Shown here piece after piece: positions 1-7,171 of a stretch of 37,630 nt of DNA. The notes under the pieces are model-generated. The model worked only from the letters and a program-made list of their open reading frames with translations, did no database searches and had not been told where the DNA came from. The position numbers were made by a program, and so were the translations under genes. The stretch covers positions 1 to 37,630 of IMG/VR virus record IMGVR_UViG_3300038701_002263; one strand, 5' to 3'. Position 1 is the first letter of the stretch, and each line of letters starts with the position of its first letter. Source of the DNA: a virus.

Positions 1-141
1 TGAATATAACACCAGGGCGGAAGAATTGGGAATTCGGCGGAATTGACCGAAAAATCAACGAGTTGCGAGGAGGATGCAGAGACGCGGGCAGATTGAGGAA
101 AACCGAGAAAGACGCACCTGGTCGCGGGAGGTTAGGAATTT
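1..141. other. Left transposon end (attL-type terminus) with transposase-binding motifs
   Basis: The sequence opens with TGAATATAACACC, which matches the reverse complement of the right end (TGTATAAAAAACC) at 10 of 13 positions and carries the TG dinucleotide usual for Mu-like elements. A weak AGGGCGGAA at 14-22 sits where the right end has AGGTTCGGA. A perfect 17-bp motif, CGGGAGGTTAGGAATTT, lies at 125-141, overlaps the stop codon of the last leftward gene, and recurs inverted at 37575-37591. I read these as MuA-type binding sites. No gene lies in 1-131. The left flank is outside the window, so a target duplication cannot be checked. Confidence 0.75.
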
Positions 142-689
142 TTTGCGGCGATGAGGAGAGCGGTTAAATCCGGATTGAAGCGGGCTTTAATGAGCGCGAA
201 AAAGTCACCATCGGTCAACTTTTTGAGAGCCGCTGCGGAAAATTCCTCCAGATCGTCGACGAGTTCAGCGGTGAGGCGCTGGCGCATGGAGCGGGCGCGA
301 TTGGCGACGGTCATCCGGAGGTTGCGGAGGTGGTGAGTGTCCATTGTCCGCCAAGCACCGCGTCCCCCCGGGATTGTATGTTCGGCGAGATGAGCGATAA
401 GGGCGTGGTCGAGGCCGTGGGATTCGATGCCGAAGATCAGGCGGCGCTTTTCGGCGTCGTCGACGTGCAGCTCGTCGGGGGCTGTGTGGGCGAGGAGGGC
501 CAGGAGCAGGCCGTCGACCTGCTTTTGAGTGAGAGCCGACCAGGAGACCAGCTCGCCGCACTCCTGGCGGGTGAGGTCTGCGCGGAATTCGTCTTTTTCC
601 TCCTTCGAGGTGTAGCCGTGGGATTTGCAGGCTTTGTTGAATTCCGCAAAGAGCATGCCGAGCTGGCTCCTGGTCGTTTTTCGGCTCAT
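132..689 (-). CDS. Putative GemA-like (Mu gp16-type, DUF1018-like) early protein
   Basis: 185 aa, last gene of the leftward operon. The chosen ATG overlaps the stop of the MuB-like gene by ATGA, which indicates coupled translation. The N-terminal half (RSQLGMLFAEFNKACKSHGY, then an R-x-L motif, and SALTQKQVDGLLLAL near residue 55) resembles the spacing of GemA/gp16 proteins of Mu-like phages. The rest is helical and basic and ends in AAKNS. Position next to transposition genes fits GemA, a modulator of host gene expression in Mu, but similarity is weak and the function is inferred. Its stop codon lies inside the left-end 17-bp motif, so the gene runs into the transposon terminus. Confidence 0.5.
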   Translation of the reverse strand: MSRKTTRSQLGMLFAEFNKACKSHGYTSKEEKDEFRADLTRQECGELVSWSALTQKQVDGLLLALLAHTAPDELHVDDAEKRRLIFGIESHGLDHALIAHLAEHTIPGGRGAWRTMDTHHLRNLRMTVANRARSMRQRLTAELVDDLEEFSAAALKKLTDGDFFALIKARFNPDLTALLIAAKNS

Positions 690-1675
690 GACTGGATCTG
701 GAAAGAGTAGGCGGTAAGGAATGCCTTGGCGGGCTCCATTTGAGGTGATTTGTCGAGGATCTCGCCGGCGGCGATGAGGACATTCCGCAAGGTGCGGAGG
801 TGCCCGCGCTTGGTGGCAATCTCCACCGCTTCGGGCTCGACGTGGCCGACGAGACGGGCGTCGACAGCGGCGACCAGGCGGGGGGCGTCTTCGCGGGCCA
901 TGTCCTCGGTGTATTCCTGTGGCCGGCACTTTCCGAGGCGGCTGAAAAACTGATCCCGTTCCTCGTCTCCACCTCGCTGGTAGGGGTGCAAAATTTGCGG
1001 ATTTCCCAGGACAAGCAGCGGATTTTTGGTGGCGTCGTAGAAGTCGAAAAGAAGACGCCGTGCGGCCACATTCATCCGCTGTCCGGTGTCGACGATCAGG
1101 AGCCGGCCGGTGTCCCGGACGCGCTCGACGATCCACTCCATCCTGTTCTTGTTTCCGGGGCATTTTCCGCCCAGGGAATAGGCGACAGCGCGGGCGAATC
1201 CCGCCTCGCCTTTCGACCACGCGGAGAGCGGTGCGTAAATGTCGCCGGCGTTCTTTTTGATGCGCATCTGCGCCCAGGTAGTTTTGCCGATTCCCGCCGG
1301 GCCGTAGGCCATGCCCGGCTGCCTTGTTGCGGTCAGAGAATTGGCCAAATTATCGAGCTTGCGATGAATCGACGTCGAGAAAATTTCGTGCTCGGTATCG
1401 ATGCGAATATCATGCCGGCGGATGTGGGCCTCGATGAGCGCCTCGAACTCCCGCAGCGGGCGCTCGGTGACGCTCTGATACCCCTTGCTGCCGTCGGGCT
1501 GATAACCCAGGTAAAGAGACACCTGCGCGGGGCTCCGGCCGATGCCCTTGGCGATCTCTTTTTGATCCTGTTCAGGGTGCCGCGCCATAAACTCGCGCAG
1601 GGCGTCGATGGTCGCCGCATTGTGCGGCCAAACGGTGAGATTACTGGGGCGTTTTTTTCGGGTGGCAGTGGACAT
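686..1675 (-). CDS. MuB/TniB-like AAA+ ATPase, transposition target selector
   Basis: 329 aa. An N-terminal helix-turn-helix (EIAKGIGRSPAQVSLYLGY, about residues 40-58) is followed by an AAA+ core with Walker A GPAGIGKTT (125-133), a Walker B-like strand RLLIVDTGQ (191-199) and a sensor-like LLVLGNPQIL. This is the MuB layout: a DNA-binding ATPase that captures target DNA and stimulates MuA. It lies directly downstream of the transposase, as B follows A in Mu. Oddly, the usual DEA/DEAH of Walker B is DTG, so the canonical catalytic glutamate is absent by motif. The 3' end overlaps the next gene by 4 bp. Confidence 0.85.
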   Translation of the reverse strand: MSTATRKKRPSNLTVWPHNAATIDALREFMARHPEQDQKEIAKGIGRSPAQVSLYLGYQPDGSKGYQSVTERPLREFEALIEAHIRRHDIRIDTEHEIFSTSIHRKLDNLANSLTATRQPGMAYGPAGIGKTTWAQMRIKKNAGDIYAPLSAWSKGEAGFARAVAYSLGGKCPGNKNRMEWIVERVRDTGRLLIVDTGQRMNVAARRLLFDFYDATKNPLLVLGNPQILHPYQRGGDEERDQFFSRLGKCRPQEYTEDMAREDAPRLVAAVDARLVGHVEPEAVEIATKRGHLRTLRNVLIAAGEILDKSPQMEPAKAFLTAYSFQIQS

Positions 1676-1706
1676 ATTTTTCAGTTGGTTTGTGGTTAAA
1701 AAAAAA

Positions 1707-3908
1707 TCAGATTCCGAGCGGGTTTTCGTCCGTCTCGACGGGCACCTTTGGAGACGTCTTCGGGGTGCGTTTTTGGCGGTCGATTTCCCCCGCTTCCTTC
1801 ATGCGATCGCGCTTGGCATTTTCGTCGGCTGTATAGAGCGCATCGTTGAATCTTCGGTTGTTCCGGTTCCGTGCGATTTCGCGGGCGGCCATGGCCTCGA
1901 CGGCGGCCACTTCGGGGGCCTCGACTTCGGCGATTTCGGCGAGTTGCTTTGTGATTCCGATCTCGTCGGTGATCATGCTCTTTTTGATCCGCGGGCAGGT
2001 GCCGATCACGCGGCCGATCTGCCCCTTCGGCAGCGCCTGGGCGACCCAGATTTTGGACGGGTCAAAAGGCGACAGCAGCACCTTGAGTTTCTCGCCGCGC
2101 GGCAGGTTCTCCCGGCCGCCGTGGGAATTGGTCGCGTAGCCCGGATAGACCATCTCATCGGCGTCGATCCAGTGGTCGGTGATGCGGATCGTGTGATCCT
2201 GCTCGACGCGCTCATCGCGCCAGAGTTGCGAGGGGGCGACCATGGGGATTTCATCATCCCGCAGCTTGCGGATTTCCGATCCCTGCTTGTCCAGCATCCG
2301 CTGGCGCGCTTCCCAGCGGCTGAGGTTAAAAACCTTCTCACAATTCGGCATCGATTTTCCCACCGCGCGCAGCGCCTCCCGACGATCCGTCGGCAGGGCC
2401 TGCATTTCGGCGGGGGAAAACCACTTCCCGAAGGGGCTGGAGTCGTCCGCCTCCAGGCGATAGCGCGTTTCGGAAAAATGACACGAGCGCCAGCCCTCAA
2501 GCTGATGATCCGGATTCCGGTTATACATTTCCACCATGCGCTGCGCGAGCCAGGCAAAGGTCGGGTAGTGCATGTGATCGTGGACGAGCTGCAGGGCGAA
2601 CTCCGGCTCCATTTCATCCGCGATCCGCAGCAGCCGGCGGTATTCCATTTCCCGGCCGTGACGCTGGGCGAGTTCGTTCGTGCGCTCTGTGTGATGCTTC
2701 GCGCCGGGGGCATCGGCCAGGAGGATTCTCAGCGGTTTAAACGAGCTTTCGATGTGCGCTTTAAAGCGAGGGTTTCCTCCCGGACTGGCTCCGAAAAGCC
2801 CCTTGTAAGCCGGCTTGTTAAAAATCCCGCTGCGCTGAAAGGTCACCGCCCCGCGGGTGGCCGTTTTGATCAGCTCGTCCATGCCCTCCACGTTGGCCGT
2901 GCCGTGCTCCATGATCCACAGGCACGGCACGCCCGAATCATTCCAGCCCTCCTGCGTCAGCGACCAGATCAGCCGCCAGAAGAAATCCTTTTGCGTCAGC
3001 GTCCGCAGCACGCCGGCGCGGTCGTCATGATAGGGGCATTTGATCAGGTGGTTTGAGTAGCCGGTCAGGACATCGAGATCCGCGAACGACTGCGGCGTGA
3101 CCAGCCGGTCACCGAAGAGTGGAATCACCCGCGTGTCGAAGTCCTGGTCATCGAACATGACGACCTGACGGAAGCGCAAACCGACGCGCGTCCGGAGCAC
3201 CGGCATTTTAAAACGAGCCGCCTGTCTCGGGCCGCCGCGCAGGGCGACGCGGATGTGTGCCTCCGGCTGCTTTTTGATGAGGTTCCCGTAGCTCCACCCG
3301 TCCGGGATGCCCGTGCGCGGGTTGAAGGTCAGTTCCACCTCGCCCGGCCCCGGCGTCTGTCCGGCCAGGTGATAGCCCGGGATTTTGTTTTCATCCCGCC
3401 GGATCTGCGCCCAGCGCTTGGCCTGGCGGATGAGACGCTTGACGACATTCTGCACGGCGTCATTCTCCCGCGTGGCATTGGTCACCTGCTCGTGGAAAAG
3501 ATCGATGAATGCCTGCGGGATCTTCGTTCCCGGTTTCGTCGGCTTGTATTTGTTCCAATCCACCAGCGCCCGCCAGGAGTGGGCCGGGAAGCGCAGATTC
3601 CCGCGTCCGCGCGAGCCTTTGTTGAAGCGCGTCATCCGGTATTCGATCTGTTTCACCGTGACGCCGTGCTCGCTGGCGAGTTGTTTTTTCAGCGCGCCCC
3701 GCTCATTGCGCGGCGTCTTGAGGATGTCGGAAATGATCGCCTGCCACAGCCACAATTCCCGCTGACCGTCCGGCGGCAGCTCCGCGAGGACGAAAACTTT
3801 CTGCCGGTCGGAAACCTGCACCAGCGGGTGGAGGTTCGGGCGGAAAGGAGCGAGCGCGGGTTTGTTCGCGTCGCCGGTGTCGGTGGTGGTGGCAGGTTTG
3901 TTGTCCAT
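1707..3908 (-). CDS. MuA-like DDE-type transposase
   Basis: 733 aa, close to MuA in size. The N-terminal third is basic and helical with a candidate DNA-binding segment (KQLASEHGVTVKQIEYRMTR, about 75-94). The RNase H-like catalytic core follows: VVMFDDQDFD (Asp cluster 253-258), LWIMEHGTANVEG (332-343) and KAHIESSF (383-390, Glu387). A Mu-type C-terminal beta-barrel segment lies around ITDHWIDADEMVYPGYATN, and the tail is charged. In most DDE enzymes the second block reads DNG; here it is EHG, so the triad would be D-E-E. It probably cuts and joins the phage ends. The ATG follows a heptamer array with CTTTAAA and an A-rich leader. Confidence 0.87.
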   Translation of the reverse strand: MDNKPATTTDTGDANKPALAPFRPNLHPLVQVSDRQKVFVLAELPPDGQRELWLWQAIISDILKTPRNERGALKKQLASEHGVTVKQIEYRMTRFNKGSRGRGNLRFPAHSWRALVDWNKYKPTKPGTKIPQAFIDLFHEQVTNATRENDAVQNVVKRLIRQAKRWAQIRRDENKIPGYHLAGQTPGPGEVELTFNPRTGIPDGWSYGNLIKKQPEAHIRVALRGGPRQAARFKMPVLRTRVGLRFRQVVMFDDQDFDTRVIPLFGDRLVTPQSFADLDVLTGYSNHLIKCPYHDDRAGVLRTLTQKDFFWRLIWSLTQEGWNDSGVPCLWIMEHGTANVEGMDELIKTATRGAVTFQRSGIFNKPAYKGLFGASPGGNPRFKAHIESSFKPLRILLADAPGAKHHTERTNELAQRHGREMEYRRLLRIADEMEPEFALQLVHDHMHYPTFAWLAQRMVEMYNRNPDHQLEGWRSCHFSETRYRLEADDSSPFGKWFSPAEMQALPTDRREALRAVGKSMPNCEKVFNLSRWEARQRMLDKQGSEIRKLRDDEIPMVAPSQLWRDERVEQDHTIRITDHWIDADEMVYPGYATNSHGGRENLPRGEKLKVLLSPFDPSKIWVAQALPKGQIGRVIGTCPRIKKSMITDEIGITKQLAEIAEVEAPEVAAVEAMAAREIARNRNNRRFNDALYTADENAKRDRMKEAGEIDRQKRTPKTSPKVPVETDENPLGI

Positions 3909-3918
3909 TTTCGGGATA

Positions 3919-3978
3919 GTTTAAAGTTGGCAGTTTTCAGTTGGCAGTCGGAGACGTGGCAGGAGCGTCCCGCTCCTG
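3919..3978 (-). repeat. Composite intergenic repeat: REP palindrome plus heptamer array
   Basis: Read on the minus strand, a REP-like palindrome (AGGAGCGGGACGCTCCT core, 3956-3978) is followed by CTGCCAA, CTGAAAA, CTGCCAA and CTTTAAA units that end 10 nt before the transposase ATG. The upstream gene reads through the palindrome and takes its stop codon TGA from the first CTGAAAA unit. Confidence 0.8.
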
Positions 3979-4149
3979 TTTCTTCAGTGCCCTCACGGAT
4001 TCCGCCGCTTTGGCGGCGAGGGAGAGTTGCAGGGCGACGACGCGCTGGGCTTCCGGGTCATCAGCCATGCCGGCGCGGGCGTAGACGCGGGCGAAGAGAT
4101 CCGCGCAGTGGCGGTGCCAAGCGGGCGAGTTGTCAGCGGGTAGTTTCAA
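3937..4149 (-). CDS. Small hypothetical protein with repeat-derived C-terminus
   Basis: 70 aa from a TTG that overlaps the TGA of the ASCH gene (TTGA). I prefer it to the upstream ATG, which would overlap that gene by about 90 bp. The body (AWHRHCADLFARVYARAGM, DDPEAQRVVALQLSLAAKAAESVRALKK) is helical, with no domain I recognise. The tail QERDAPATSPTAN is encoded by the REP palindrome and the first heptamers, so the original gene may have ended earlier. It lies between the ASCH gene and the transposase in the early operon. Confidence 0.55.
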   Translation of the reverse strand: MKLPADNSPAWHRHCADLFARVYARAGMADDPEAQRVVALQLSLAAKAAESVRALKKQERDAPATSPTAN

Positions 4150-4568
4150 GCGGTCGGTTCGTTCGGTTTCCAGTCGATGAGGATGCCGGAGAAGGGCAGA
4201 TCGTGGGTTTCCCGGAACCACCGCACCATATCCGCCCAATCCTCGAAGCCGTCCTGCCGCGCGAAGCCGTCGAAGCCGCTGCGTGCATCCGTGGCGAGGT
4301 TCCAGACAGCGCCGTTAATACCGATCACGCTGTCGGTGAGAGCGAGAGTAAAAACACCGGTGATTTCGTGTTCTCCCAGCTTCACCTGCGGGCTGCCATA
4401 CGGCCGGCCCTCCCACTGGCGGCAGTCGATGATGTCGCCGGGCTCCGGCATGCGCTTCGGGCGCGTGCGGATCGTCTGCGTCTTCTCCCCGCTGCGCACC
4501 AGCTCCGCGAAGCGCGGCTGAAACATCCGGACAAAACGCCGGGGCTTTTGTTTTTTGGAAGTGCTCAT
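4146..4568 (-). CDS. ASCH-domain protein
   Basis: 140 aa. The pattern MFQPRFAELVRSGEKTQTIR, followed by PGDIIDCRQW, a central strand ITGVFTLAL, GFARQDGFEDWADMVRWFR and a C-terminal GILIDWKP, is that of the ASCH fold, a PUA-related beta-barrel expected to bind RNA or modified nucleobases. ASCH proteins are frequent in phages, with roles proposed in translation or base-modification biology; the substrate here is unknown. Start and stop overlap neighbours by 3-4 bp, consistent with a tightly coupled early operon. Confidence 0.75.
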   Translation of the reverse strand: MSTSKKQKPRRFVRMFQPRFAELVRSGEKTQTIRTRPKRMPEPGDIIDCRQWEGRPYGSPQVKLGEHEITGVFTLALTDSVIGINGAVWNLATDARSGFDGFARQDGFEDWADMVRWFRETHDLPFSGILIDWKPNEPTA

Positions 4569-4999
4569 GATAGATCCGGTTCGCTGGGAAAAGGGCTGAT
4601 CACTTCCTTGGGTTCATGCTTCGGGCTGGCCTCCCGGCTGCGGGCTGAGGCTTTGGCGGATGGCGTCGATGAGGCCGCGCTCGTGGACGACCTTGTGAGC
4701 CAGTAGGGCCTGACAGGCGGCGGCGATGTCCGCCTCGGTCGGGTGATCCCAGGCGAGGACGGTGCGCTCACCGGGAGACTCCCGCCGCTCGACCGTGGCC
4801 AGGCGCACACAGACGAAAGTATCCGGCGCGATCTCCACCACACGCGTCTCGGCAGGGACTTTGACCGGCGTCTTTTCGCCGCCAGCGCCGCCTCCCGGAC
4901 GCGCATTAAAGGACGTTTTTCCAGGCATTTCAGATGTTGGTTCATGGTTTCAAAGATGGCCGCCCAAAGAAACAGGGCGGCGGTGATGAGGAGAGTCAT
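4565..4999 (-). other. Alternative-frame ORF overlapping 4614-4928, hydrophobic N-terminus
   Basis: An ATG 4 nt after five perfect heptamers opens a 144-codon frame starting MTLLITAALFLWAAIFETM, a plausible membrane segment, and ending in an ATGA overlap with the ASCH start. Every other clear heptamer array in the window directly precedes a gene, which argues for this start. After about 30 codons the composition becomes Arg/Ser/Pro-rich, as expected of an out-of-frame reading of 4614-4928. Either only a short membrane peptide is real, or the two frames are joined by a frameshift, or this is chance. Confidence 0.25.
4614..4928 (-). CDS. Hypothetical small early protein
   Basis: 104 aa. After a Gly-rich N-terminus, the region TRVVEIAPDTFVCVRLATVERR looks like a beta-rich unit, followed by ERTVLAWDHPTEADIAAACQALLAHKVVHERGLIDAIRQSL, a likely helical segment. 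Amino-acid balance supports this frame over the Arg/Ser/Pro-rich alternative. I recognise no family. The gene lies 70 nt after a heptamer array whose adjacent ATG (4999) opens a different frame, so the true 5' end of the unit is uncertain. Confidence 0.6.
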   Translation of the reverse strand: MPGKTSFNARPGGGAGGEKTPVKVPAETRVVEIAPDTFVCVRLATVERRESPGERTVLAWDHPTEADIAAACQALLAHKVVHERGLIDAIRQSLSPQPGGQPEA

Positions 5000-5003
5000 G
5001 GCG

Positions 5004-5062
5004 TTTTCAGTTTTCAGTTTTCAGTTTTCAGTTTTCAGTGTGGCAGGAGCGTCCCGCTCCTG
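5004..5062 (-). repeat. Five perfect CTGAAAA heptamers next to a REP palindrome
   Basis: Positions 5004-5038 are five exact TTTTCAG units (CTGAAAA on the coding strand), directly followed on the + strand by the REP palindrome at 5040-5062 (AGGAGCGTCCCGCTCCT core). In transcription order this is stop codon, REP, heptamers, ATG at 4999. Confidence 0.9.
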
Positions 5063-5068
5063 TCGGGT

Positions 5069-5410
5069 CTATCTCCTCAGGTGCCCGCGCGCGGCGGCGA
5101 TCCAGATGGCGCGCTCGCTGTCGCTGAGAGTGTCCCAATTCGGGATGGTGAGCTGTTCGCCATCGGTTAGATAAATAAACTCAGTGGCGACGGCGCTGTG
5201 GTAACAATTCTTCGCCACCTGCTCGATCAGCTCCGCCGTGGTGACACGGTAGGCGTCCGGCTTATCCAGGGCGGCATCCAGCAGCCGCTGGGTGCGGATC
5301 TCGCGCACCCGGCGCTCGCCGGCGGTCTTCCGCCACCTGCGGAAGCCATCCCAGCAGAGCCAGGCGGAAAGGACGAGGGCGAGGAGGATCATTCCGTCGA
5401 AGGCATTCAT
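5069..5410 (-). CDS. Small membrane-anchored hypothetical protein
   Basis: 113 aa from the ATG that overlaps the upstream TGA (ATGA), giving MNAFDGMILLALVLSAWLCW: one N-terminal transmembrane segment (about 5-20) followed by an Arg-rich cytoplasmic start (GFRRWRKTAGERRVREIR). The remainder (TTAELIEQVAKNCYHSAVATEF, IPNWDTLSDSERAIWIAAARGHL) is helical and soluble. No family recognised. It sits between a winged-helix regulator gene and the next early gene. Confidence 0.6.
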   Translation of the reverse strand: MNAFDGMILLALVLSAWLCWDGFRRWRKTAGERRVREIRTQRLLDAALDKPDAYRVTTAELIEQVAKNCYHSAVATEFIYLTDGEQLTIPNWDTLSDSERAIWIAAARGHLRR

Positions 5411-5754
5411 GCAGTGACCTCCTTTTTTTCCCCCTCCGGGCTCTGGAACATTTTCCACACTTCCGGGCGGAGGGTGGCGATGAGGGCTGGCATGCCGCCG
5501 CGCGGGCTGCGTGCCTCCTGTCTGAGGGTGATCAGCCCGAGGGCCGCGAGTTTTTTAAGCTGAAAATTCAGCGTGCCCTGGGTGAAGTATTCCGTCTCCA
5601 GCCGGCGCAGGGTGATGCGCGCCTGCGGGTCGCCATCCTGGGCGATCCAGAGGCGCATGAGGAGCGTGAATTTGACCGGGTCGACATTGAGCTGCGCGCG
5701 GCGCGCCTCCATGCCGAGGAAGAGATTCTTTACGAGATTGTTCGAGAGTTTCAT
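5407..5754 (-). CDS. Winged-helix (MarR-like) DNA-binding protein
   Basis: 115 aa. KFTLLMRLWIAQDGDPQARI, then TLRRLETEYFTQGTLNFQLK, then KLAALGLITLRQEARSPRG reads as helix, helix-turn-helix and wing of a MarR/ArsR-type winged helix. Proteins of this kind regulate transcription as dimers. Within an early phage operon it could control the middle or late switch, the role of Mor in Mu, although it is not similar to Mor. Both ends overlap neighbours as ATGA. Operator unknown. Confidence 0.6.
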   Translation of the reverse strand: MKLSNNLVKNLFLGMEARRAQLNVDPVKFTLLMRLWIAQDGDPQARITLRRLETEYFTQGTLNFQLKKLAALGLITLRQEARSPRGGMPALIATLRPEVWKMFQSPEGEKKEVTA

Positions 5755-6182
5755 ACGGCTGCGGCCTCCTTTCTTTCGCTAAGGGCGCGGGCGTCCATGA
5801 CGCTGAAGAAGCGGGCGGAACTCTCCAGGCAGATCTCCTCCACCCAGAGGGACGCGGCCAGCCAGCAGCCGGTCTCGCAGGCGTTCCGGAAAAGGTTCCG
5901 CATTTCCTGGAGCCCCTCGTCGCGGTCGATCTCCGTCTCGCTGAAAAGGAGATTCACCGGGCTGGTGGTGCTGTCGGCGGAGCGGGCGCAGATCTGCTGG
6001 ATGCGGCTGCCCAGCAGCAGGCGGCCGTCCTCCTTCAAGACGCCGAGGACGCGCGTCCATTCTTTCAGCGTGGTGATTTGGTCACCCTCCACGCGGAGGC
6101 GGGTGGCGTCGACGGTGTCATTGTTATGGCCGGGCTTTGACGGAGCCTTGGCCGGGTCTATGGTGATTCGGTAGTGGGACAT
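5751..6182 (-). CDS. Hypothetical early protein
   Basis: 143 aa, starting MSHYRITIDPAKAPS directly after a heptamer array. A helical middle (TTLKEWTRVLGVLKEDGRLL) and C-terminal half rich in Cys and Trp (NACETGCWLAASLWVEEICLES) are visible, with no motif I can assign to a family. It is translationally coupled to the downstream winged-helix gene by an ATGA overlap. Confidence 0.55.
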   Translation of the reverse strand: MSHYRITIDPAKAPSKPGHNNDTVDATRLRVEGDQITTLKEWTRVLGVLKEDGRLLLGSRIQQICARSADSTTSPVNLLFSETEIDRDEGLQEMRNLFRNACETGCWLAASLWVEEICLESSARFFSVMDARALSERKEAAAV

Positions 6183-6183
6183 A

Positions 6184-6218
6184 TTTTCAGTTTTCAGTTT
6201 TCAGTTTTCAGTTTTCAG
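6184..6218 (-). repeat. Five perfect CTGAAAA heptamers
   Basis: Five exact TTTTCAG units on the + strand (CTGAAAA in transcription sense). The array supplies the TGA stop codon of the upstream gene and ends 1 nt before the ATG of the downstream gene, so it spans the whole intergenic gap. Confidence 0.92.
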
Positions 6219-6601
6219 CCCGCTTTGAGATTTGTGAGGGCGGTGGCGAGGACAACGACGCAGTTGTGAATTTCGGCAGAGTTTTCCGTCGTTGCGGATG
6301 CCGTCCAGGAGGGATCGAGGCAGTCGGCGGAAAGGTCGCAGACAACCAAGGTAATCTCCCAGTGCGTCATGTGCTCATTCAGCGGGACGATGTCCCCCAA
6401 CAGTTTGAGAGCGGCCTTACGCAGAGATGAGGTGTAGACGAAGGCGGCGGCTGCAGTATGAGAGGTGCTGCACAGTGTGGTGGCATGTTCGTCCGGATCA
6501 TCATAACACGCCTCCTCGACGGTGAGGCTGATGTGCATATTCTCCGGCTTCGGGAGAGCGAGTGGCTTTCCGAGGGCGTTGATGGGTGCGGTGATTTTCA
6601 T
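6215..6601 (-). CDS. Hypothetical early protein
   Basis: 128 aa with alternating strands and helices (ENMHISLTVEEACYDDPDEH, HWEITLVVCDLSADCLD, VVVLATALTNL). The acidic, Cys-containing sequence matches no family I know. It ends on a TGA contributed by the heptamer array and starts after a leader containing two heptamers and an A-rich stretch. Confidence 0.55.
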   Translation of the reverse strand: MKITAPINALGKPLALPKPENMHISLTVEEACYDDPDEHATTLCSTSHTAAAAFVYTSSLRKAALKLLGDIVPLNEHMTHWEITLVVCDLSADCLDPSWTASATTENSAEIHNCVVVLATALTNLKAG

Positions 6602-6617
6602 AGGTTTGTTTTTTGGT

Positions 6618-6656
6618 TTTTCAGTTTTCAGATCATGAGCGGGACGCTCATGCCAC
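6618..6656 (-). repeat. REP-like palindrome and two heptamers
   Basis: Two TTTTCAG units (6618-6631) adjoin a palindrome ATGAGCGGGACGCTCAT (6635-6651) followed by GCCAC. The palindrome begins 4-10 nt after the stop codon of the upstream gene. Same order as elsewhere: stop, REP, heptamers, start. Confidence 0.8.
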
Positions 6657-6660
6657 GGGC

Positions 6661-7110
6661 TTAGTCGTCGGTTTTTTCGGCGGGGATTTGTTGGGCGTTT
6701 TTGGCGGCTTCGGGGTGTGAGTGGCCATTAACAGGGATGTAGGGTTCCGGCAGTTCGCGCCAGGCGATGACCGCGTCCTGGTCAAGGGCCTCGTTGCCGG
6801 AGGCGTAATACCAGACGCCGTCCTCGCGGAAGCCTTCGCTGACTTCGTTTTCCTCGGGTGTCGCGCCGGCCTCGGTGATGAGGACGCGCTGCTCGTCGTC
6901 GGGGTAGGCCACCGCGTTTTGTTCGCCCAGGAACTGAGCAATTTCGCCGGCGGCTTTGATGCTCATCCATCCGGGAGCCGCGCCGCTGCGGTGGATGATG
7001 ATCGGATTTGTGGCTTTGTCCAAAAATTGGGAACGGTAAAGCTCCAACAGTTTCATGAGCAGTTGCTCTTTCGCCTGTTTAATTTCCTTCTTCAATTTCG
7101 ATTTCTTCAT
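6661..7110 (-). CDS. Hypothetical early protein with Lys-rich N-terminal helix
   Basis: 149 aa. The first 35 residues (KKSKLKKEIKQAKEQLLMKL) form a strongly basic, amphipathic helix. The middle (GAAPGWMSIKAAGEIAQFLG) could be a small helix-turn-helix-like unit, and the C-terminal half is acidic (EENEVSEGFREDGVWYYASG). No family assigned. The leader is very A-rich and contains the second heptamer family (AATCCGA type), ending AAAAAACC-ATG without a Shine-Dalgarno motif. Confidence 0.55.
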   Translation of the reverse strand: MKKSKLKKEIKQAKEQLLMKLLELYRSQFLDKATNPIIIHRSGAAPGWMSIKAAGEIAQFLGEQNAVAYPDDEQRVLITEAGATPEENEVSEGFREDGVWYYASGNEALDQDAVIAWRELPEPYIPVNGHSHPEAAKNAQQIPAEKTDD

Positions 7111-7139
7111 GGTTTTTTCTGTTTTTTTGGTTTTGTTAT

Positions 7140-7167
7140 GTTCGGTTTTCGGATTTCGGGGATTCGG
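7140..7167 (-). repeat. Second heptamer family (AATCCGA-type) in a leader
   Basis: On the coding strand the units read CCGAATC, CCCGAAA, TCCGAAA and ACCGAAC, a period-7 array distinct from CTGAAAA. Related arrays occur at 15209-15224, 16040-16070, 24249-24272 and 25019-25050, the last two inside coding sequence. Confidence 0.65.
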
Positions 7168-7171
7168 ATTT

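Noticed and set aside
1645-1665. GC then T-run (GGGGCGTTTTTTTCGGG) as a terminator
   Set aside because: It lies inside the N-terminal codons of the MuB-like gene (Lys-Lys-Arg-Pro) and has no proper stem on the coding strand.
1608-3056. Long + strand frame opposite the MuB and MuA genes
   Set aside because: It is an antisense reading of well-supported transposition genes, with biased composition and no domain.
5004-6218. Heptamer arrays as possible CRISPR repeats
   Set aside because: Units are 7 bp and contiguous without spacers; no cas genes are present.
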